64,000 nucleotides of DNA from Sinobaca qinghaiensis (lineage in GTDB: Bacteria; Bacillota; Bacilli; Bacillales; Marinococcaceae): assembly GCF_003610495.1 (NCBI RefSeq), contig NZ_RAPK01000008.1:233296-297295 (forward strand), in the 5' to 3' direction. Of the stretch, positions 8,808 through 16,734 are shown piece by piece. The notes under the pieces are model-generated. The model was given only the letters and a program-made list of their open reading frames with translations, did not search any database and had not been told where the DNA came from. The position numbers were made by a program, and so were the translations under genes. Positions within the stretch are counted from its first letter, which is position 1. Every line of letters begins with the position of its first letter.

Positions 8808-9754
8808 TCTATCTTTCTCCTTGTGGTATTTGTTTCCCGGACAAGGTAATGCGGCCGCTGCTTCGCTTCATAATAAATACGGCCGATATATTCACCGATC
8901 ACTCCCAGGCTGAATAAATGCAGCCCTCCCAGAAACAAAACAGCTGAAATCGTCGTAAAGTACCCCGGAACACTGACGCCCTGCTGGAAAACCTGTACAA
9001 ACATAATCGTAATATATACGAGCGAGAGCACCAGGATAAACAATCCGACATACAGGCAGATACGCAGCGGTTTATGATTAAAAGAGATCATTCCGTCAAT
9101 ACCATAGTTCACCAGGTTAGACATGGACCATTTTGTTTCGCCCTGCTGACGCTGCACGTTTTCATAATGAATAATCTTCTGGTCGTATCCGATCCAGGAA
9201 AATAACCCTTTTGAAAAACGATTGCCTTCTTTTAATTCCAGCATGGAATCAACAGCGCGCCGGCTCAGTAAACGAAAATCGCCGATTCCATTTTTTAAGT
9301 CGACATCCACAAGCTTATTCATCAATAAATAATACAGATTGGAAAGACCGGTACGCACCTTGGAATCTCCCGTTCTGTTGCGTTGGGCAATTACCTGGTC
9401 GTACCCTTCTTCAAACCCTTTCAGCATGTCCGGAATTAACGAAACCGGATGCTGCAGATCTGCATCAATGATAATGACTGCCTCCCCTTTAGCATGCTCC
9501 AGGCCGGCTATCAGCGCGGCCTCCTTGCCGAAGTTTCTCGTAAAGGAAATATAGCGCACTTCCTCAAAAGAGGAAGCCAGCTTCTGAAGCACCTCGAGCG
9601 TATTATCGCTGCTTCCATCATCTATATAAACAATTTCGTATTGATAGGAAAGGGATTCAAATTCTTTCCGTAACTCTTCATGAATTAACGGTACGTTTTC
9701 TACTTCATTATACGCAGGTATAATAAAGGAAACGGTTGACTGTACACCGCTCAT
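8804..9754 (-). CDS. csbB: GT2 undecaprenyl-phosphate glycosyltransferase, CsbB-like
   Basis: A 316-residue protein. The GT-A catalytic domain (residues 1-220) has the nucleotide-sugar motif DDGSSDNT (about 45-52) and DADLQHP (97-103) in the DXD position. Two C-terminal membrane segments follow (about 233-255 and 268-290). This matches the DPM1/GtrB/CsbB group, which loads a sugar from a UDP-sugar onto undecaprenyl phosphate on the cytoplasmic face. It starts the operon csbB-gtcA-yfhO, with GGAGGAG ahead of the ATG. B. subtilis keeps the same neighbours (yfhM, csbB, yfhO), where csbB is controlled by sigma-B/sigma-X; no clear site of that type was found here. Confidence 0.9.
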   Translation of the reverse strand: MSGVQSTVSFIIPAYNEVENVPLIHEELRKEFESLSYQYEIVYIDDGSSDNTLEVLQKLASSFEEVRYISFTRNFGKEAALIAGLEHAKGEAVIIIDADLQHPVSLIPDMLKGFEEGYDQVIAQRNRTGDSKVRTGLSNLYYLLMNKLVDVDLKNGIGDFRLLSRRAVDSMLELKEGNRFSKGLFSWIGYDQKIIHYENVQRQQGETKWSMSNLVNYGIDGMISFNHKPLRICLYVGLFILVLSLVYITIMFVQVFQQGVSVPGYFTTISAVLFLGGLHLFSLGVIGEYIGRIYYEAKQRPHYLVRETNTTRRKIE

Positions 9755-9866
9755 AGCTGCTCCTCCAATACCATTTATCTCTTTTTTTACTGACCTGATT
9801 TACTCATTATTTGATTAGGGAATCATTTCTGTATCACCCGTCATAAACGAAACCGGCCGATTTTAT

Positions 9867-9898
9867 ACTATACCAGAAAGCGGCCGGGATGGTTTCAA
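9867..9898 (-). promoter_or_regulatory. Candidate extended -10 promoter for csbB
   Basis: On the minus strand TTGAAA (9898-9893) lies 20 bp before TATAGT (9872-9867). The -10 is preceded by TGG, giving an extended -10. The spacer is long, so confidence is low. Confidence 0.3.
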
Positions 9899-9954
9899 AA
9901 GACTTATTGAAAAGCTATGTGAAATTATGTGATTTTCTGCCTTCTGCATAAATA

Positions 9955-9981
9955 AAGCCGGCCGGCTTCAGCCGGTCAGCT
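9955..9981 (-). terminator. Likely terminator of the YfhM-like hydrolase gene
   Basis: GC-rich CCGGC-tgaa-GCCGG hairpin just past the stop codon on the minus strand, followed by a T-rich stretch. Confidence 0.5.
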
Positions 9982-9987
9982 GTTATG

Positions 9988-10848
9988 CTACTCTGCCAGA
10001 AAATCCTCAATGATTCTATTTACAATTTCCGGCTGCTCATGATGCACCCAGTGCGTCGCTTCCTCCACCAGAACAAATTTCCCGTCCAGGCACAGCTTCA
10101 GGCTTTCTTTCGGAAGGTTTTTAGAAAGAAAAGCATCATCTGCCCCCCAGATAATCTGCACGGGTACCGGCACATTGTTATCCATTCCTTGTGTCTTTCC
10201 TGATTTTGCGATAGAACGGTACCAATTCAGCATCGTTGTTAATGCCCATGGCTGGCTCCATGCTTCTTTGTACTTTTTAATATCTTCCGGCGAAAATACA
10301 TCCGGACGGCTCGATTTCAGCAGTGCTTTTTCCATCGCCAGAAAGTTATTGGCGCGAAGAGCTTTTTCCGGTGTTTCTGCCATTTGAAAAAACAGCATGT
10401 AAGAGCTTTTAATCCACTGCTGAGGCTCTGTAGCCAGTACTTTAGGCATAACTGCAGGATGCGGAATATTGATAGGGATGAGCTTTTCTACATATTCAGG
10501 ACGCGTTGAGGCTAAGTGCCATCCTACTGCGCCACCCCAGTCATGTCCGATAATAACCGCCTTATTTTTATTATGATGTCTAATCAGGCCGATAATATCG
10601 TCCCGCAGTTTATTTAATGTATAGTTTTCCACGCCGGAAGGCTTATCGCTCAAGTTATATCCTCTCTGGTCGGGGGCAATTACCCTGTAACCGAGATCTG
10701 CCAGTCTTTCTATCTGGTGCCTCCATCCATACCAGAATTCTGGAAATCCATGAAGAAGAACAACCAGTTCACCGCCCTCGGGCCCAGCTGCCGCTGTATG
10801 AAGACGTATACCATTTGTTTCTATATATTCAAAAGTGATATCTGCCAT
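9988..10848 (-). CDS. Alpha/beta hydrolase, epoxide hydrolase-like (YfhM-like)
   Basis: A 286-residue alpha/beta hydrolase. The oxyanion-hole motif HGFP is at 33-36. The nucleophile elbow GHDWGG puts Asp103 where epoxide hydrolases and haloalkane dehalogenases carry their nucleophile, and a C-terminal His is in the ATHWVHHEQPE segment. Such enzymes open epoxides through a covalent ester intermediate. In B. subtilis the homologue YfhM lies next to csbB, as here, and is a general-stress gene. AGGGAGG precedes the ATG. The natural substrate is unknown, possibly epoxidised lipid or a detoxification target. Confidence 0.85.
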   Translation of the reverse strand: MADITFEYIETNGIRLHTAAAGPEGGELVVLLHGFPEFWYGWRHQIERLADLGYRVIAPDQRGYNLSDKPSGVENYTLNKLRDDIIGLIRHHNKNKAVIIGHDWGGAVGWHLASTRPEYVEKLIPINIPHPAVMPKVLATEPQQWIKSSYMLFFQMAETPEKALRANNFLAMEKALLKSSRPDVFSPEDIKKYKEAWSQPWALTTMLNWYRSIAKSGKTQGMDNNVPVPVQIIWGADDAFLSKNLPKESLKLCLDGKFVLVEEATHWVHHEQPEIVNRIIEDFLAE

Positions 10849-10928
10849 AATGTCAGCCTCCCTTTTGCTGCTTATTCCTTCTATATTCCCTATGTCTAAA
10901 GGCGTAAACTTGCTATTTAAAGCCTCTT

Positions 10929-11984
10929 TTACTCTTCAGGCTCCCAGTCATTCTGCTTTAAAGAGCGGAGCTCTTCGTCAATGTTGTCCTTTGTTAAATG
11001 AATGCCGAAATCCTCCGGCAGTTCTTCATCCTCCACGCCTGCCATCCGGTGCGCCATTAAATCACCCAGCGTCTGGTAATAATGATGGGCATCATAAAAA
11101 TAGTTCGGATTTTTTGTAATAGAATTTACATACATAAAATGTTCCACTCCGCCAAATACATCGGTAATATCACGAAGCCATGTTTCGTAATCTTTTTCCC
11201 GCCCTTCCTGCTGCATCGTACGGAACAGCTCTTCTGTCACGGGGGTGGTAAAAGCAATAAATTCAGTTTCCGGATGGGCTTCCTGAAGCTGCTGCATTTC
11301 CTCTTTGAACGTTTCATCATATGTGTACGTATTTTCATCGTACGTTACCTCTTCGAAATCCGCGTCTTTTTCTTCAATACGCTCCTGTGTTTCCTGCGGC
11401 TCCAGTTTTTCTGTTGTACCAACATTATTACGGTCATAGCTCCGGTGAAAAGGCTCTTCTGTTAAAGAAGCTTCTGCGTTTTTGAAAGACTGCTCCAGCA
11501 TGTCTCTTGATAAATAAGCTTTCAGTGGGTACAGCCGGTCTTCGGCGTTTTGAATAAAGGGATCCGGATCAGTCACTCCTTTATTTTCGGAAGTCGCAAA
11601 AAAATCAAACCCTATATATACTTTTTCCAGCGGCTTTCCTCTTTTCTCTTCAACATATTCTAAGTAAGGTGCATACTCTTTGTGGCTCATATGGCCGGAA
11701 GCCATATTGAACACATTTTCGTCTCCAAACTCCTGCTGGCTGATATACGTCACACGGCTGCTGCCAATAAGAAGGGCGTCAAATTCTTCTCCGGCAAAAG
11801 CCACACGATTAATCTTCTGCTGTCTTTCGTCGAAATCCTCCTGCACTTCATTCATCCTGTTTTCGTGATTAAAAAACCAAAGCGGATCAACTATTACATT
11901 AATAGAAAACATAACAATAAACGGCAGTATAATAATAAATAATATCCCGCCGGCAAAAGCCGCCGCGTTTTTCTTTCGTATCAT
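10929..11984 (-). CDS. Membrane-anchored SGNH-like protein, unknown function
   Basis: A protein of 351 residues from the ATG at 11984, which has GGGAGAG upstream; the frame extends further but without a site. Residues 5-32 form a long hydrophobic anchor. The extracytoplasmic part has ALLIGSSRV at about 70-78, in the position of the SGNH Ser motif. A late YFYDAHHYY fits the DxxH block, and a VYIGFDFFA strand lies between. DltD and AlgJ-type proteins share this plan and move or remove acyl groups on envelope polymers. The assignment is by motif only. No MBOAT partner is adjacent. The region between (about residues 160-240) is acidic and probably extended. Confidence 0.5.
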   Translation of the reverse strand: MIRKKNAAAFAGGILFIIILPFIVMFSINVIVDPLWFFNHENRMNEVQEDFDERQQKINRVAFAGEEFDALLIGSSRVTYISQQEFGDENVFNMASGHMSHKEYAPYLEYVEEKRGKPLEKVYIGFDFFATSENKGVTDPDPFIQNAEDRLYPLKAYLSRDMLEQSFKNAEASLTEEPFHRSYDRNNVGTTEKLEPQETQERIEEKDADFEEVTYDENTYTYDETFKEEMQQLQEAHPETEFIAFTTPVTEELFRTMQQEGREKDYETWLRDITDVFGGVEHFMYVNSITKNPNYFYDAHHYYQTLGDLMAHRMAGVEDEELPEDFGIHLTKDNIDEELRSLKQNDWEPEE

Positions 11985-12110
11985 TTCTCTCCCGCCCTGC
12001 TCTCTCTTAGTATCTTTTTTTGTTATACCCTTAAATTTTAAACGCGGAACATCCTTCTGCATTTTATTTTTTTATTGGTGCCTTGTAAATCGTTATGGCA
12101 CCTTTTCATG

Positions 12111-12136
12111 AAAAAAGCTCCCGCCGCAGCGGGAGC
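12111..12136 (-). terminator. Terminator of the Old Yellow Enzyme gene
   Basis: Perfect GCTCCCGC/GCGGGAGC stem (12117-12124 and 12129-12136) followed on the minus strand by six T. Confidence 0.85.
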
Positions 12137-12142
12137 CGGTTT

Positions 12143-13264
12143 TTATTCGTTTGGAATCATGTCTCTGGAAAGCTCGGTGTCTTTTACATATGCTTTAGGA
12201 CTCATGATTTCATCAGGGTTAAATTCATCAAGAGGCATTCCTTTTTGGATTCGGTTTGGTGCATCCGGGTTAGCAAGAGCCGCCCGGGCTACAGCTACAT
12301 AGTCACATTCGCCCCGGTCTATCAGGCCGGCTGCTTTATCAGGGTCAGCCAGATTTCCTGCTGTAATAACAGGCACACTGCCGAATGCTTTAGCCGCTGC
12401 GGCCATTGTCATCGTCCCTTCACCAAATCCGGGTTCTGCCGCATCATCGTCGGAAATGTGAATATAATCCACTTCAGACCGGCCAAGTATGCCAAAAATG
12501 GTTTCGGCTTCTTTTTCTCCCCCCGACCATTTATGGTTGGGGTTTACGACTTTAATCTGCGAGATACGAATGCCAAGCACCATGTCGTCTCCAATCGCTT
12601 CTCTTACCTCTTTAATAATTTCCAGAAGAAAAGTCAGGCGCTTTTCTACACTGCCTCCGTACTTATCGGTACGTTTGTTTATTCCTTCCGACAGAAACTG
12701 GTCCAGCAGATAGCCATTTGCGCCGTGAAGCTCAATACCGTCAAATCCTGCTTCCGCAGCATAAATCGAAGCCTGGACAAAACCGCGCTTGGCTTCATCA
12801 ATGTCCGTCTGCGTCATTTCACGTGCCTGCTGAAACTTTCCTTCGCCGCCATAAGCGCCTACCTTTTCAGCATTCGGGTCGTAGGGAGACGGCGCAATTG
12901 TTTCTTCGTTGTAATAACTTCCCTGCGACTGAGCTCCTGCATGCATCAGCTGCACAATTGCTTTGGAGCCGTTACTTTTTATATCTTCCACAATCGGCTT
13001 CCATGCATCCCGGTGTTTTTCTGTTGCGATACCGGCCTGATTCTCATAGCCCTGACTGTAGGCCGTATCAGGATACGTTCCTTCTGTGATTACTGCTGAG
13101 AATCCACCCCGGGCGTAGCGTACATAGTACTGGTGCACCCGTTCGTTCGGCGTTCCATCTGACTCAGAACTCACTCTTGTCATCGGCGCTACCATGTAGC
13201 GGTTTTTGAAAATGTGATTGCTTATATTTCCCTGCTTAAATAAATTATTATCGAATTTGTCCAT
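12143..13264 (-). CDS. NADH:flavin oxidoreductase / Old Yellow Enzyme family
   Basis: A protein of 373 residues from the ATG at 13264, with AGGGTG seven bases upstream; a GTG three codons earlier is the alternative. This is a TIM-barrel FMN enzyme. VAPMTR (25-30), QLMHAGAQ (105-112), ELHGANGYLLDQF, GGSVEKR and the phosphate-binding DYVAVARAALANPD near the C-terminus match the OYE family. The family reduces activated C=C bonds of enones, nitro-olefins or nitrate esters with NAD(P)H. The physiological substrate is not evident. It is monocistronic, with its own strong terminator. Confidence 0.9.
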   Translation of the reverse strand: MDKFDNNLFKQGNISNHIFKNRYMVAPMTRVSSESDGTPNERVHQYYVRYARGGFSAVITEGTYPDTAYSQGYENQAGIATEKHRDAWKPIVEDIKSNGSKAIVQLMHAGAQSQGSYYNEETIAPSPYDPNAEKVGAYGGEGKFQQAREMTQTDIDEAKRGFVQASIYAAEAGFDGIELHGANGYLLDQFLSEGINKRTDKYGGSVEKRLTFLLEIIKEVREAIGDDMVLGIRISQIKVVNPNHKWSGGEKEAETIFGILGRSEVDYIHISDDDAAEPGFGEGTMTMAAAAKAFGSVPVITAGNLADPDKAAGLIDRGECDYVAVARAALANPDAPNRIQKGMPLDEFNPDEIMSPKAYVKDTELSRDMIPNE

Positions 13265-13343
13265 TTTTATCACCCTGCTTATTTATAGTTAGTCATGGTA
13301 ACTTCTATACCCTGTACATCTCTCTGAATAAACATTTCTTTCT

Positions 13344-13601
13344 CTATGCCTGGACGACGAGAACAATCATGAAAACAATAAGGTAAAGAGAAAACAGGAT
13401 GCCTCCGATACCGGAAACAATTCCCGTAATAGCCATGGCCATGCCTTTCTCTTTAGCTGCCTTGATTTTTCTGCGCGCGTTTTTTCCAAAGATAATCGCC
13501 ATTACCCCAAAAATAATGCCGATAACCGGCGCAAATAACGATAAAATGCCAAATACCATTGATACAATGGCATCTCTGTTTACTTCTGCTTCCTGTGCCA
13601 T
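13344..13601 (-). CDS. DUF4190-like small membrane protein (85 aa)
   Basis: A protein of 85 residues from the ATG at 13601 with AAAGGAGA nine bases upstream. Two hydrophobic segments (about 11-33, VSMVFGILSLFAPVIGIIFGV, and about 56-83) flank a basic loop (GKNARRKIKAAKEKG), as in DUF4190 proteins. It begins 16 bases after the stop of the MurE-like ligase gene on the same strand, so the two are probably cotranscribed. DUF4190 has no assigned function. Confidence 0.75.
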   Translation of the reverse strand: MAQEAEVNRDAIVSMVFGILSLFAPVIGIIFGVMAIIFGKNARRKIKAAKEKGMAMAITGIVSGIGGILFSLYLIVFMIVLVVQA

Positions 13602-13617
13602 ATACAACTGTCTCCTT

Positions 13618-15126
13618 TTATATAGAACGCTGCTGTCCGCAGCCATTCTGTTCAAAATATTCTTCGATCACCTTTTCATCGGAGTGGGGAATAGATTGTC
13701 CTTTTACAATCTGCGCTCCGTTTATACACCCGCTCGTTAACAGCACAATATCCCCTTCCGATGATAGGGATAATGCTTTGCGCACGGCTTCTTCCCGGTT
13801 TAAGGCGGTAGAAATAGATGGATCCTCAGGATGCCTGAACCCGGATAATACCTGATCTATTATCACCTGTGGCTCGTGGTCTCCCGGATGATCTACCGAA
13901 ACGACAATTTGGTCGGCCCTTCCTTCTGCTGTTGCTGCCATCCTTGGCATTTTGGAGAAATCACGTATTCCTATACCCATAAGCATTAGTATAACCCGAC
14001 GTCCATTCTGCTTTTTTACTTCTCTTAGGAGCTGATCCAGCGCTGTGGGGGTATGGGCATAATCTATAATGATTTTCTGCTTTTCTTTTCCCCATACTAC
14101 TTGAAACCTGCCTTCCACCGGCTCTATCTTCTCAGCTGCTTCCAGCACACGGCTCAAGGAGTACCCGCCGTGTAGAGCTGTACAGACAGCTGCGAGAATG
14201 TTGGCTATATTATATTCTCCAAACACCGGCAGAAAAACATGTTGTGCGTGCCCGTTCATTTCTATTACGGCGCTGGTTCCTGTTTCCGAAGGCGTAATCG
14301 CATATGCATGTATATCCGCCTGTACGTCCCGGTTCAGGCTGTATGTTAATACCCTGCCCGGAAAAACCGAGAGGATTTCCGCTCCTAATACATCGTCTGC
14401 GTTTACTACGGCTTTATCAGCCTGTTTAAATAGTTTCAGCTTGGCTTCCCGGTAATTTTCAAACGTTTTGTGGTATTCCATATGCTCGGGCGACAAGTTG
14501 GTATGAACGGCTACATCAAACTGAATTCCTTCCACCCTCTTTTGATCGAGTGCTATAGAAGAAACTTCCATAACGGCGGCCTTTTCTCCATGCTCTGCAT
14601 ATTCAGAAAATATTCTGTGAAGATCAGGTGCTTCCGGCGTGGTCGGGGTGCTTCCCCGAAATGGAAGCTTCTCCCGGGAAGACCAGATACCGTTCGTTCC
14701 TATCATACCTGCCGGCAGACCCAGTACATTAAGAATGGATCGTATATATGAAGCTACTGTCGTTTTACCATTGGTACCTGTTACCCCGGTAAGAAATAAA
14801 TCGCGGCAGCTATTATGATAAAAAGCAGCCGAAAACTGCGCAGCCGCCGTTCGTGTATTCAATACTTCAATAAACGTAAGTGCCGGATAGCTTAGGCTTA
14901 ATTCCTTCATTCGTTTCCCATTCTGGCTTACAATCACCGTGCTTCCTTTTTGCAGCGCTTCATCAATAAAGGCTTCACCATCCTGGTTCAAGCCTTTCAT
15001 ACAGAAAAAAGCCGCGCCCTTCTGCGATTTCCTGGAATCAAATACAATAGAAGTAACTTCTGCGGCCCCTCTGCCGTAAACTTCAATATAATCAAACATT
15101 TTATTTTCGGGGAAATGTATATACAT
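13618..15126 (-). CDS. MurE-like Mur ligase with atypical specificity motif
   Basis: A 502-residue ATP-dependent amide ligase. The UDP-binding-type N-domain has SIVFDSRK (26-33). The P-loop GVTGTNGKTT spans about 114-123. Other landmarks are STPTTPEA (159-166), MEVSSIAL (186-193), NLSPEHMEYH, the candidate carbamylated lysine K229 in YREAKLKLF, and DYAHTP (355-360). All belong to the MurE branch, which adds the third residue to UDP-MurNAc-L-Ala-D-Glu. The amino-acid-specificity loop, DNPR in DAP-adding MurE, here reads DHPGDHEP (412-419), and the late GKGHE-type motif is replaced by SGCINGAQ. It is not in a dcw cluster. It is therefore likely a paralogue with a different acceptor or amino acid. 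AGGA precedes the ATG. Confidence 0.8.
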   Translation of the reverse strand: MYIHFPENKMFDYIEVYGRGAAEVTSIVFDSRKSQKGAAFFCMKGLNQDGEAFIDEALQKGSTVIVSQNGKRMKELSLSYPALTFIEVLNTRTAAAQFSAAFYHNSCRDLFLTGVTGTNGKTTVASYIRSILNVLGLPAGMIGTNGIWSSREKLPFRGSTPTTPEAPDLHRIFSEYAEHGEKAAVMEVSSIALDQKRVEGIQFDVAVHTNLSPEHMEYHKTFENYREAKLKLFKQADKAVVNADDVLGAEILSVFPGRVLTYSLNRDVQADIHAYAITPSETGTSAVIEMNGHAQHVFLPVFGEYNIANILAAVCTALHGGYSLSRVLEAAEKIEPVEGRFQVVWGKEKQKIIIDYAHTPTALDQLLREVKKQNGRRVILMLMGIGIRDFSKMPRMAATAEGRADQIVVSVDHPGDHEPQVIIDQVLSGFRHPEDPSISTALNREEAVRKALSLSSEGDIVLLTSGCINGAQIVKGQSIPHSDEKVIEEYFEQNGCGQQRSI

Positions 15127-15351
15127 ACGCTGTCCTGCTTTCTATTTTTATTCGCCATTCTTATATATGAGTGTTCTTTTCCTTTTCCCCCTATGGAAAA
15201 ATGTAAGCAGCCAGTAAGGTCGTATAAAGTGTACCCTGCCGAACGGTTTATTTTCAACTTCTGCCTTTTATCTTTAACATCCTCTGTTTATTTTGGTATA
15301 ATAAGTAAAATATGTTAGTTATCTTTTCGTTTCATGTAGAAAGGAGAGTCT

Positions 15352-15663
15352 GTGTTGGAGATTATTTCGTTACTTATTTTCGCAGCTTTCTCATTGGTTT
15401 CTTTTAATTTTTTAATGGGATATCAAGAAAAGAGCATTAGTTTCACCCCGGATGATCGGCATACGGGAATGACAAATATCGGCAAAGCTGCTGAAAAAAA
15501 ATTACAGGATGATGGACGGGACGCCACCTATATAGGAAACGGCTATTGCAGAGTGGACGGAAAAGTTTATGAGGTTTCAGAACGTACTATTCCTATGTCA
15601 GGTATCCCTATGCAGCGCATTATCCTGACGAAAACAAAAAAGTCTCCACAGGATGAGGCCTGA
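15352..15663 (+). CDS. Hypothetical protein with one N-terminal membrane segment (103 aa)
   Basis: Starts at GTG 15352 or TTG 15355; the box AAGGAGAG (15341-15348) gives better spacing to the TTG. Residues 2-24 are a hydrophobic anchor (LEIISLLIFAAFSLVSFNFLMGY). The rest is a small soluble domain with NIGKAAEKKL, a YIGNGYCRVDGKVYEV beta-strand segment, and a basic tail. I recognise no family. It is divergent from the MurE-like gene and followed by a strong terminator. Confidence 0.6.
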   Translation: MLEIISLLIFAAFSLVSFNFLMGYQEKSISFTPDDRHTGMTNIGKAAEKKLQDDGRDATYIGNGYCRVDGKVYEVSERTIPMSGIPMQRIILTKTKKSPQDEA

Positions 15664-15677
15664 ATTATAATAGCCCG

Positions 15678-15712
15678 CAAAAAGGCTGTGTCCAGGGACA
15701 CAGCCTTTTTAG
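15678..15712. terminator. Strong bidirectional-type terminator
   Basis: AAAGGCTGTGTCC pairs with GACACAGCCTTT, flanked by A and T runs, between two convergent genes. Confidence 0.85.
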
Positions 15713-15745
15713 CTTGTACACAAATCACTTCTTACCAGCTATTTA

Positions 15746-16588
15746 CTAGAACAGGGCATCATTTAAATTAGTGACTATCCGGACCTCTTTAAAGGAAATC
15801 CCCAAATTGATGGATTTCCGGGCTATTTCCGGGCGCATGCCGGAAAGAATGGTTTCAATTCCGAGCAGTTTTAAGGCATGGGATAAATCCATCACTTTCT
15901 GCGCAACAAACCGGTCTATGCTGAGTACACCGGACAGGTCAATAAATAAATGCTCAATCTCTTTCTGCCTGCATTCTTCCAATGTTTTTTCTGCAATAAT
16001 TTCACTTCTTGCGGCATCAATATTGCCGATGAGCGGCAGGAGGGCCTGATGCTTTTTCAGAACGATAACCGGAGAGCTGAGTTCGTTAATAACTTCTTCC
16101 TGCTCCTGCAGTTGTTTTTCTGTTTTCTGTATAGCTTCGCGCATAAACATCTGGATCGTAAAATCAAAAGCTTTTGTCACTTTTTCATTCCAGGCGAGAA
16201 GCTCTTCCTGGGAAATCTCCCCGTGATAGCTTTGGACAAAGGATTTGATGTATCCGAGAATCATGTCCCGATAGCGGGAAAATTCTTTTTGCAGCGTCAC
16301 AAGAGGCGTATTAACATACTCCTCTTCTTTTACGGTATCAGCGAACTTCTGTTCAAACTGCTGATAGAATTCCCCTTCTTCCATATTGAATATCTCAACG
16401 AACTGCTGAATAAATGTCGTATTCATTTCTTTTAGCTTTTTGGTTGTTTCCGGGTCGGTAGACGCATAAATAGAAGATGGATCGTTATCATCTATCGATT
16501 CATACCATTCCTCGCTCAGCCGGCTCGAGTGGGATAGTAAATAATCGTGCAGAAGCTGATCATAGTTAGTTGCTGCTTTTTCCTTCAC
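15746..16588 (-). CDS. RsbR-type stressosome protein (STAS domain)
   Basis: A 280-residue protein from a GTG start with GAGGTAGG upstream. The N-terminal 150 residues form a helical globin-like sensor region, as in RsbR paralogues; a short linker helix precedes a C-terminal STAS domain (about 165-277). RsbR proteins form stressosomes with RsbS and control the kinase RsbT, upstream of sigma-B. The two phosphorylation positions, Thr in RsbRA, appear here as Ser: S171/S172 in NELSSPVIVL and S219 in FIDLSGV. No rsbS, rsbT, rsbU or sigB gene is adjacent, so this is an orphan paralogue like YkoB, YojH or YqhA. Confidence 0.85.
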   Translation of the reverse strand: MKEKAATNYDQLLHDYLLSHSSRLSEEWYESIDDNDPSSIYASTDPETTKKLKEMNTTFIQQFVEIFNMEEGEFYQQFEQKFADTVKEEEYVNTPLVTLQKEFSRYRDMILGYIKSFVQSYHGEISQEELLAWNEKVTKAFDFTIQMFMREAIQKTEKQLQEQEEVINELSSPVIVLKKHQALLPLIGNIDAARSEIIAEKTLEECRQKEIEHLFIDLSGVLSIDRFVAQKVMDLSHALKLLGIETILSGMRPEIARKSINLGISFKEVRIVTNLNDALF

Positions 16589-16691
16589 CTGTACCTACCT
16601 CGCATTACTTTTTCTGTTACGTAACCTTTATTGTACTAGCTTACCATATATCACAAGTGTTACATAAGGGCTGGAAGTAATGTCTTCGAAT

Positions 16692-16724
16692 AAAAAAGAC
16701 AAATGACATTCTCTGTCATCCGTC
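16692..16724 (-). terminator. Terminator of the foldase-relP-htrA operon
   Basis: On the minus strand an interrupted GAC..ATGACA/TGTCAT..GTC stem lies just past the htrA stop and is followed by six T. Confidence 0.75.
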
Positions 16725-16734
16725 CTTTCTCTTA

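Noticed and set aside
12077-12106. GGTGCC/GGCACC hairpin followed by TTTT on the + strand
   Set aside because: No + strand gene ends here; six base pairs with a 14-base loop is weak. It could be a leader structure of the SGNH-like gene but lacks support.
12095-13099. Long + strand ORF (334 codons) opposite the Old Yellow Enzyme gene
   Set aside because: Composition is Cys/Phe/Arg-rich without domain features; antisense shadow of a clear enzyme gene.
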